This document shows positions 22,602 to 29,800 of a stretch of 31,231 nucleotides of DNA, piece by piece. A model generated the notes under the pieces. It made no database searches. It had not been told where the DNA came from and worked only from the letters and a program-made list of their open reading frames with translations. Numbering within the stretch: position 1 is the stretch's first letter; every line of letters begins with the position of its first letter. The stretch lies in the NCBI GenBank assembly GCA_902812455.1, contig CADDZH010000063.1:1-31231 (forward strand), in the 5' to 3' direction. This stretch comes from Chloroflexota bacterium. GTDB taxonomy: Bacteria; Chloroflexota; Ktedonobacteria; Ktedonobacterales; Ktedonobacteraceae. The translations under genes were made by a program, and so were the position numbers.

Positions 22602-23450
22602 ATGGAACACGACGAAGGTCATTTTGAGGGCGCTGGGGGACTATCTCTCTATTATCAACGGTGGCGCCCAGAAACTAGACCTGCACGAGCGATCATTGTG
22701 ATGGTGCACGGCGACTTTGCACACAGCGGGTGGTACATGAATTTGCCTGACCATGAAGTACCACGCCGCTACGCTGTCTACGCCTTTGATCGTCGAGGGT
22801 GGGGGCGCTCGCCAGGGCAACGGGGCTATCTTCACTCCTGGAGCGAGAACCTTGACGATCTCGCCGCGTTCCTACAATGGATGCGCGCCGAGGAAGCGGA
22901 TCGTCCCATCTTTTTGATGGGGATCACCGGGAGCGCTCCCATTCTCCTCGAATACGCCATACTTCATCCACAGGAGGTACGCGGTGTGTGTTGTATCTCG
23001 CCGGTCCTGGACATGTCTGCGGTGGCGCCTGCTGTTCTGCGACGGCTAATACACATCCTGGCTCGCATCCGGCCACAGTTCACTATTGACGTGCGGCGCC
23101 AATTTGACGCGGGGGTGGTGACGGTGTCGCATGATCCTGCCTTTGTCAAACTCATGCGCGAAGACCCGCTGGGGAACACCAAGGTGACGCCGCGCTGGTT
23201 TGTCGAGTCGGAGAAGGCGATGCGGCGGGTCACGACACAAGCGGCCAGCTTTCCAGTCCCACTGTTGATGCTGATCGGTGAAGCGGATCGCACTTCCTCC
23301 CCAGGCACCAACAAGGCCTTTTTTCAGCAGGTGGTGCTGCCTGATAAGCAGTTGCACGAGTATGCGGGCGGCTATACCAACCTTCTCTGCGATTCCGTCT
23401 CCGAAGCGGTGTTCAGCGACATCGACCAGTGGTTGGATCAACATGTGTAG
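22602..23450 (+). CDS. Alpha/beta-hydrolase-fold protein (monoacylglycerol-lipase-like) lacking the catalytic Ser and His
   Basis: 282 residues with the lysophospholipase/monoacylglycerol-lipase layout: MVHGDFAHSGWY (oxyanion-hole HG, 36-37), FDRRGWGRSPGQRGY, nucleophile elbow region at 105-112, GEADRTSSP with the acid Asp229, and the C-terminal YAGGYTNLL. The elbow is G-I-T-G-S where G-H-S-M-G is usual, so the nucleophile is Thr109. The His position is Thr259. The reading frame is intact, so a binding role is possible, or catalysis by an unusual mechanism. ATG 22602 has GGGAGGG 7 nt upstream. The gene lies inside an IS630-like element and its leader overlaps the left terminal repeat region. 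Confidence 0.8.
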   Translation: MEHDEGHFEGAGGLSLYYQRWRPETRPARAIIVMVHGDFAHSGWYMNLPDHEVPRRYAVYAFDRRGWGRSPGQRGYLHSWSENLDDLAAFLQWMRAEEADRPIFLMGITGSAPILLEYAILHPQEVRGVCCISPVLDMSAVAPAVLRRLIHILARIRPQFTIDVRRQFDAGVVTVSHDPAFVKLMREDPLGNTKVTPRWFVESEKAMRRVTTQAASFPVPLLMLIGEADRTSSPGTNKAFFQQVVLPDKQLHEYAGGYTNLLCDSVSEAVFSDIDQWLDQHV

Positions 23451-23483
23451 GAAGGCTGCTTTCGCTCTCCGCTTCCAAGATGA

Positions 23484-23792
23484 TCATGCGGCCTGAGCAA
23501 GTGAGAGAGGAGCATCTTGATCCTTCTCTGGGGCAAATGGACTGCCGATATGACGAAGGATTTCTGCGGGCGTCCTGGCCAGCGCCTGAAACTGCTTCTC
23601 CACATCCGCGAGCAGCAGTTCAAACGTGCTCCGGTGATGATTGTGCGTCACGACCCGTCGCCAGACACGCCAGAGCCATTCGATGCGGTTGGCATCAGGG
23701 TCATAGGCAGGAGTGTACACCAGATACAAGTGATCCTTGAATCCGGCTCGGTAAGCTCCGCACGAGCAGCGAGCCCGCCACAGTGTGGGTTC
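23484..23792 (-). pseudogene. IS630-like transposase, C-terminal fragment (third frame)
   Basis: It encodes LYLVYTPAYDPDANRIEWLWR, which carries the third catalytic acid (Glu) of the DDE triad, then RRVVTHNHHRSTFELLLADVEK and a short tail. It is in +1 frame relative to the middle fragment and in the same frame as the first fragment. The frame change must lie between 23704 and 23792, since both frames are blocked outside that interval. No slippery motif is obvious here, so this looks like an indel. Confidence 0.75.
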
Positions 23793-24206
23793 TCAGATTA
23801 TCGGCGATCACGATGGCAACGCGTCCACGCTGCTTGGAACGAGCCACAGCAGGACGCACTTGCGCGACATCACACATCCGCGGTGCGTCCTGGAGCAACT
23901 CTCCCATCGAACCAGCCATCGCGCCAGTCCACCAGACCAAAGCCATAGACGGATGCCGATTATCCCCAGGAGCCTCGACCAGGCGTTGCCCACGTCGACC
24001 CTTGCGACACCAGAGGCGCGTGAGGGTCGGATGAAAGGTCACCTGCATCTCATCTTGCAGAGAGAGGTCCGCCCGTGGCAGCAGCGCGAGCAACTCCGGC
24101 AAGTCAGCGGGAAGCTGATCCCACAGATCAGCTTCGACCAGATCATGCACGGGTAGAGGTGTGGGTGCTGTGGCACCGGCTAAGAGCACCTCTACCCGCA
24201 GGCGTT
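23701..24206 (-). CDS. IS630-like transposase, middle segment (-1 frame)
   Basis: The segment contains the first DDE acid (LSLQDEMQVTFHP) and the second (VIADNLRTH), within a retroviral-integrase-like fold. It has no convincing start codon of its own (the CTC/TTA region near 24189 carries no ribosome-binding site) and continues the upstream segment after a -1 shift at GGGAAAC. It ends in TGA at 23701, before the third acidic residue. Confidence 0.75.
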
Positions 24207-24210
24207 TCCC
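24150..24210 (-). promoter_or_regulatory. Programmed -1 frameshift signal in the transposase gene
   Basis: On the minus strand the heptamer GGGAAAC (24210-24204) is in the zero-frame phasing G-GGA-AAC. A 5-nt spacer (GCCTG) precedes a perfect 12-bp stem: CGGGTAGAGGTG (24198-24187) with CACCTCTACCCG (24161-24150). The 25-nt loop holds an inner GGTGC/GCACC hairpin. The zero-frame TAG stop (24194-24192) is inside the stem. Confidence 0.75.
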
Positions 24211-24701
24211 ACGTAATGGGCTTGCGCTTCGGCCTTGTGCCTCAACGTCCAGGTGGGACGCTTACAAACGTAGTCATGAGCATGTAAGTACACACGGACG
24301 GTCTCTTCGGTAACCTGGATCCCTGTGTGCTGGCCCAAGTACTCGGCGAGCCGCTTGCTGGTCCAGTTCGCACTGTCTTGTCCGACTTCGTGAGGATCCA
24401 ACTCGATCACGCGCAGCAGTTCCCCTTCCCACGCGGCTGTGACCCGTCGCTTGCGGCCTGGAGCGGTGCGCCGGGGGACGGCATCTAATCCACCCATCAA
24501 GTACCGTTTGAGGACACGCACGACCGTATCCTGGCTGCGCAGTACGATTTGGGCGATCTGGCTTGAGGTCTGGCCTCGTAGCGAGAGCAAGAGCATTTGG
24601 TAGCGTGTGCGCGTTTCGGCATCGCTGGTTTCTTCGTAGCGGCGGCGTAACTCTGCCAGTGTCGGCTCATCTAGGGAGGGCAGGGTAATGGGAGTAGTCA
24701 T
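24192..24701 (-). CDS. IS630-like transposase, N-terminal segment (HTH domains)
   Basis: 169 residues in the zero frame: ELRRRYEETSDAETRTRYQMLLLSLRGQTSSQIAQIVLRSQDTVVRVLKRY is the first helix-turn-helix, followed by a linker and a winged-helix-like part (NWTSKRLAEYLGQHTGIQVTEETVRVYLHAHDYVCKRPTWTLRHKAEAQ), typical of IS630 transposase N-termini. It binds the terminal repeats. ATG 24701 has AAAGGAAG upstream; an open frame to 24764 reads through the terminal repeat. Product stops at TAG unless ribosomes shift -1. Confidence 0.85.
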   Translation of the reverse strand: MTTPITLPSLDEPTLAELRRRYEETSDAETRTRYQMLLLSLRGQTSSQIAQIVLRSQDTVVRVLKRYLMGGLDAVPRRTAPGRKRRVTAAWEGELLRVIELDPHEVGQDSANWTSKRLAEYLGQHTGIQVTEETVRVYLHAHDYVCKRPTWTLRHKAEAQAHYVGNACG

Positions 24702-24743
24702 CTCTTCTTCCTTTCTTCGATCTTCCACTTCTCTCCCTCTCAG

Positions 24744-24779
24744 TGTATCACCTCTCCGCATCACTTATCTGGAAGCATT
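24744..24779 (-). repeat. Right terminal inverted repeat of the IS630-like element
   Basis: 36 bp, matching the left end at 31 positions in reverse complement. TA at 24780-24781 follows. Confidence 0.88.
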
Positions 24780-24792
24780 TAGCTGAAATACC

Positions 24793-25422
24793 CTACTTAG
24801 ATGATGAACGGGGTGCTGCTTCATCGGTTTTGGGATGTTTGACTGTTGAGTCAGAGGTGCCCGCACGCGAAAACGGCTCGCTGTCATTCACATCGCGTAA
24901 GGGACTGAGCCAGCCCATGAGCCCATAGCGCTGGGCGCCGAGCAATTCCCAGGCACGGTAGAGGCCAACGAGAAAGGCCCCTATCAAGCACCAGACCAGC
25001 CCAAAAACACTCCCGGCCTGCGGCGAGGGAGCAGTGAGGAGTTGGAACCCATTCACCAATTCTAAGCCATAGAGGAAGACACTGAGCAAAACCAGAAAAG
25101 CCCCTCGCAGAAAACTCTGCCAGCCCTTGCGCACTCGCAAGAGTTGCCACGCCTGGATCAGGCTCGTCGCCAGGCATAGGCAACTAAAAGGCACTACGAG
25201 TGAGCCAAGGTTGAAGTGAGGAATCAGTGCGACGAGCGAGATGACGAACGCATTGATCAGGGCGGTAAAGGCGCTGCCTGCAACGGCCTGTCGCTCCATT
25301 GGCGCCCGGCGAGTCACAATCTGCTCCGGCGCCAGAGAAACGGCCACAAAGAGCAGGCCGACGAGTGCAGCTCCGGCACCAGTGCTCGCGATGAAGAAGT
25401 TGGTGTATTCTGGTGAAACCAC
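24793..25422 (-). CDS. Four-helix membrane protein of unknown function
   Basis: 209 residues with about five hydrophobic segments: FFIASTGAGAALVGLLFVAVSL, a second near 50-66, then LVVPFSCLCLATSLIQAW, FLRGAFLVLLSVFLYGLEL and SVFGLVWCLIGAFLVGLYRAW. The C-terminal tail is polar. The N-terminal pattern (membrane segment followed by R.A..RQ.V) occurs in uncharacterised bacterial membrane proteins; I recognise no function. GTG 25422 has AAGGAG 8 nt upstream. It follows the nitrilase-like gene by 42 nt on the same strand, so the two are probably co-transcribed. The IS630-like element sits 12 bp beyond its stop. Confidence 0.7.
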   Translation of the reverse strand: MVSPEYTNFFIASTGAGAALVGLLFVAVSLAPEQIVTRRAPMERQAVAGSAFTALINAFVISLVALIPHFNLGSLVVPFSCLCLATSLIQAWQLLRVRKGWQSFLRGAFLVLLSVFLYGLELVNGFQLLTAPSPQAGSVFGLVWCLIGAFLVGLYRAWELLGAQRYGLMGWLSPLRDVNDSEPFSRAGTSDSTVKHPKTDEAAPRSSSK

Positions 25423-25464
25423 GAGGTAAACTCCTTCCTTAGATCGTGCGCTCCTTAATTATAC

Positions 25465-26532
25465 CTATCTCTCTGGCTTCACCCAGATGCCCCGTTCGTG
25501 CATCAAGCGAATCTGTGGCTCGATCACCTTCTCCCGGTACTCCGCGTGCTTCATCGGTTCGCGATCCAGGTAGAGGTTTTTCGGGTAAATCGGCTGCTCG
25601 TAGAGCATCTGGTAGAGTTCGGTGCGCAGATCCTTCATCCAGTTGTCCCACTGAGCACGTGCCCGGTGATCGCGTAGCGCCTCGATATCAATAACTCCGG
25701 CCACATAGGTTGAGCCAGCGCCATACTCCTGGCGACCAACAATCTGGCCTTTGTAGTTGATGATAAACGAACGCCCGCCAAACGTATCGATGGGCGTATC
25801 ATCTTCAGGGAAGAGATAATACGTGCCCATATTCGGTGCCACAACGTACATGTTGTTATCCAGAGCTCGCGCTCTGCTCTGGATTTCAAATATCTCGTTG
25901 CCGGTAGCCGGGTGCGGATAGGAAGCGCGATAGACCACTTCGGCCCCGTTCATGGCAAGGGCGCGAGCATTTTCAGGGTAAGAACCCTCATTGGCCATCA
26001 TAATCCCCAGGCGTCCAATCTCGGTATCGACTACCGGCCAGAACGCATCGAGGTTGCGGCCATAGCGCTGGACCCACCAATCATAAATATCGTGAGGGCA
26101 GACCGAATGCTCGACCGGAAAAAGCGGCGAAACTTTGTAGTGCTGCAAGATCACTTCACCCTGTGGATCGATGATAAAGCCAACATTGAAGAAACGATCC
26201 TTAATTTCGGGATGGTGAGCCTTGGCCTGAGCCATGATAAAGGCGTTGTAGGTGTGGGCAATCTTCCCCAGCTCTTCGGTTTCTTCACCAGGGATATCAA
26301 TAGCGCACTCTCTGGCAAACTGCACATGATCAAGGTCAAGTACCTCGTCATTAAACCCCTGAAGCGCACCCTCAGGAAAAGCGATAAGCCGCACGGGAAG
26401 ATCAAGGCTGGAGAGCCAGGAAGCAGCTTTCACGAGGTGGGAGAGGTGTTCGAGGTTGCGTTTGATATCAGCGCGTTTGCGAATGCCTCGCACAGTGGGG
26501 ATGAGACCAACAGCAGTATAGGGCTTAATCAT
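25465..26532 (-). CDS. Nitrilase-superfamily protein with Ala at the catalytic Cys position
   Basis: 355 residues with the alpha-beta-beta-alpha C-N hydrolase fold: Glu54 in FPEGALQG and Lys133 in QHYKVSPLFP of the Glu-Lys-Cys triad are present. The Cys motif reads LGIMMANEGSYPE, aligning with G-M-I-C-Y-D-G-x-x-P-E, so the nucleophile is Ala180. The codon is GCC. The remainder (ALAMNGAEVVYRASYPHP, SRARALDNNMYVVAPNMG, GGRSFIINYKGQIV) is well preserved, arguing against simple decay. It could bind an amide or carbamoyl substrate or act in regulation. ATG 26532 has AAAGGAGG directly upstream. Confidence 0.82.
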   Translation of the reverse strand: MIKPYTAVGLIPTVRGIRKRADIKRNLEHLSHLVKAASWLSSLDLPVRLIAFPEGALQGFNDEVLDLDHVQFARECAIDIPGEETEELGKIAHTYNAFIMAQAKAHHPEIKDRFFNVGFIIDPQGEVILQHYKVSPLFPVEHSVCPHDIYDWWVQRYGRNLDAFWPVVDTEIGRLGIMMANEGSYPENARALAMNGAEVVYRASYPHPATGNEIFEIQSRARALDNNMYVVAPNMGTYYLFPEDDTPIDTFGGRSFIINYKGQIVGRQEYGAGSTYVAGVIDIEALRDHRARAQWDNWMKDLRTELYQMLYEQPIYPKNLYLDREPMKHAEYREKVIEPQIRLMHERGIWVKPER

Positions 26533-26618
26533 ACGTTCCTCCTTTGAAATATCTTAAATACAGGACTGCATCATAGAAAGTGAATCAGCCTTCCCTGGGG
26601 CCATCTCTAGCTTAGGCT

Positions 26619-26627
26619 ATTATATCA
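26619..26627 (-). promoter_or_regulatory. Extended -10 promoter of the nitrilase-like gene
   Basis: On the minus strand, TGA followed by TATAAT (26624-26619), without a clear -35. It lies about 90 nt upstream of the start codon. Confidence 0.45.
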
Positions 26628-26656
26628 CTCAACGATAACATCATCTTTTCTAATCT

Positions 26657-26685
26657 CTTGCATTTTTCATCTCGATACCCTACAC
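26657..26685 (+). promoter_or_regulatory. Candidate promoter of the large fusion gene
   Basis: TTGCAT (26657-26662), a 17-nt spacer and TACACT (26680-26685), about 120 nt upstream of the ATG at 26813. Confidence 0.4.
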
Positions 26686-26812
26686 TAAGGCTGTCCATTT
26701 AGTAAATGTGGCAACTCATGAGCAAGTAACAGTAGACTCTTTGAAAGAACTTATCATTTCTTGGATCACTCCAGAACAAACGTGACATGAGACGCCCCGA
26801 GGAGATACGAGG

Positions 26813-29800
26813 ATGAGCCACCTTATAGGACAGCAGTTTGGCAATTATCGCCTGATCCGTCTCATCGGCGAAGGTAGCTGGGCTGCCCTCTACCTGGGAG
26901 AACACCTGCACCTCCACACGCAGGCGGCCATCAAAGTGCTGCGTGCCCAACTCACCAGCGAAGACAGCGAGCGGCTTCGTTCTGAGGCGCTCACACTTGC
27001 TCGCCTGACCCATCACCATATCGTGCGCCTCCTCGATTTTGGCGTAGAAGGTGGCACTCCCTTTCTGGTCATGGAGTACGCCCCCAATGGCACATTGCGC
27101 CAGCGTCACCCTAGAGGCACTCGAGTGCCACCAGACAGCGTGGTTTCCTACGTCAGGCAAGTAGCTGATGCATTGTACTATACCCACCAGCAAAAGCTGA
27201 TCCACCGCAATGTCAAGCCGGAAAACATGCTGCTGGGGCACAACAATGAGGTTTTGCTTACGGATTTTACCATTGCCATCATCGCCCAGAGCACACGCTC
27301 ACTGCAAACCCGAGAGGAGGCGGTAGACTCCGTCACCTATATGGCTCCTGAGCAGCTCCGGGGAAAACCACGCCCTGCCAGCGATCAGTATGCCCTGGCT
27401 GCTGTGGCATACGAGTGGCTGGCCGGAGAGCCTCCTTTTTCCGGCTCGCTTCAGCAGGTGGCCATGCAGCACCTGTCGGCGCCTCCAGCTCCATTGCGTG
27501 AAAAGATACCGGCAATCTCACCCGCAATGGAACAGGTCGTCTTGAAGGCTCTCGCTAAGGAACCAGAACTTCGTTTCCCGAACGTGCAGGCCTTCGCCCT
27601 GGCCCTGGAAGAGGCCTATCATACAACTCTGTCAGGATCAGCAGGCCTGACTCTCGCCTCTGAACATGCAATCGCAGGTGAACAGAACAAATCTGCCATG
27701 CCCAACCTCCCAACGGGCACCGTCACCATGCTCTTTACCGACATCGAGCAATCCACACGCTTGCTCCAGCAATTGGGCGATCGCTACGCCGAAGTGCTGG
27801 CAGAATGCCGGCGCCTGCTGCGCTCCACCTTCCAGGAGTGGAATGGCCACGAGGTCGATACGCAGGGGGATGCCTTCTTCATCGCCTTTGCTCGTGCCAC
27901 CGATGCAGTGCTGGCAGCCGTAGAGGCCCAGCGCGCTCTCGCCACTCATCCCTGGCCAGAAGGCGCAGCGGTGCGAGTGCGCATGGGCATCCATACCGGC
28001 GAGCCGTCACGAACAGCCGAAGGTTATGTTGGCCTGGACGTACATCGCGCCGCACGCATCATGAGCGCTGCCCATGGCGGCCAGATGCTGCTCTCCCAGG
28101 CGACTGCTACCCTCGTGGAGCAGGACCTCCCCGATGATATGAGCCTGCGCGACCTGGGAGAACATCGCCTCAAAGACCTGGGCCGTCCCAGGCGCCTCTT
28201 TCAACTGGTGATCGCTGACCTCCCTGCCAACTTCCCACCTCTCAGAACGCTCGACACCTACCCCAACAACCTGCCTGCCCAGCTTACACCGTTCATTGGG
28301 CGTGAGCAGGAACTGGCCGCCCTCCAACAACTCCTTTGCCGCGAGGATGTGCGCCTCGTTACCCTCACAGGCCCTGGCGGCGCAGGCAAGACACGCCTGG
28401 GCTTGCAGGTGGCCGCCGAGTTGAGTGATCGCTTCACTGATGGTGTCTATTTCGTGAACCTGGCTCCCATCACCGATGCCGCGCTCGTCATGCCCACCAT
28501 CGCCCAGGCGCTCGACATCCGCGAGAGAACCGGCCAGCCCTGGCTTGCACGCCTGCAGGAAGAATTGCAACAGAAGGAGATGTTGCTGCTGCTGGATAAC
28601 TTTGAACAGGTCGTGAGCGCAGGTGGAGAAGCCATCGAGTTGCTGGCTGCCTGCCCCAGGCTCAAGGCGCTGGTAACGAGCCGTGAGGTGCTGCATGTGC
28701 GGGCGGAGCGCGAGTTCCCTGTCCCCCCGCTGCGATTGCCCGATCTGAAACACCTGCCCGATCTGGCAGCCCTATCGCACAATGCAGCGGTAGCGCTCTT
28801 CCTCCAGCGCGCCCAGGCCGCGAAACCCGACTTCCAGTTGACCAGTGCCAATGCCAGGGCCATCGTCGAGATTTGTGCTCGCCTGGATGGGCTGCCCCTG
28901 GCGATAGAGCTGGCAGCCGCCCGCGTCAAACTGCTCCCGCCACAGGCGCTGCTGGCGCGGCTGGATCAACGGCTGGCGGTATTGACAGGCACCTCGCGGG
29001 ATGTGCCAGCACGCCAGCAAACCCTGCGCAACGCCATCTCCTGGAGCTACAACCTGTTAGATGCAACAGAACAGCGCCTCTTCCGCCGCCTCTCCGTCTT
29101 TGCCGGCGGCTGCACCCTGGAAGCAGCAGATGCCGTCTGCGCCGCTCCTGGCAATGCAGATGAAGCAGTTCAGATACTGGATACAATCGCATCGCTCATT
29201 GACAAGAGCCTGCTGCAGCAAACAGAGCAGGAGGGAGAGGAGCCACGCTTCGCAATGCTGGAGACCATCCGCGAGTATGGGCTGGAACGCCTGGCCGCAA
29301 ACGGGGAATTGGAGGCAGCACGGCAGGCCCATGCTCAGTACTACCTGGCATTAGCGGAGAGAGCGGAGCATGAACTTGAAGGCCCACAGCAAGCTATGTG
29401 GTTAGAGCGATTAGAGCAAGAACATGACAACCTGCGAGCAGCAATATCCTGGTGGCTAGAGCAGGGAGAGACCGGGCAGAGCGCCGTGAATGGGTGGGAG
29501 ATGGCCTTGCGCTTAGGCGCAGCGCTGGAGCAGTTCTGGATAATACGCGGCCATTTCAGTGAGGGACGCATCTTCCTGGAACGCGCGCTCGCCGGGCGCG
29601 AAAGAGTTGCCAGTGCTGTACGGGCAAAGGCGCTCAGCACTGCTGCAAGGCTGGCCCTCAATCAGGGCGATGCAGATCGTGCCGAGGTGCTAGGCGAGGA
29701 GAGCCTGTCACTCTGGCAGAAGCTTGGAGACGCCACTGGTATTGCGCTTTCCCTCCAGCGGCTGGCAGTCGTAGCATGGCTGAGAAACAATCCTGCATTG

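Larger units (their letters stand above)
22530..24779. mobile_element. IS630-like element with an alpha/beta-hydrolase-fold passenger gene
   Basis: The ends AATGCTTCCAG...GGTGATACA (22530-22565) and their reverse complement (24744-24779) match at 31 of 36 positions. TA lies directly outside both ends (22528-22529 and 24780-24781), the target duplication of the IS630/Tc1/mariner superfamily. The transposase is read leftward (24701 to 23484) and the passenger rightward (22602 to 23450), tail to tail. Typical IS630 elements are about 1.1-1.2 kb with the transposase only, so the 2.25 kb here reflects the passenger. The transposase is broken over three frames. Confidence 0.85.
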
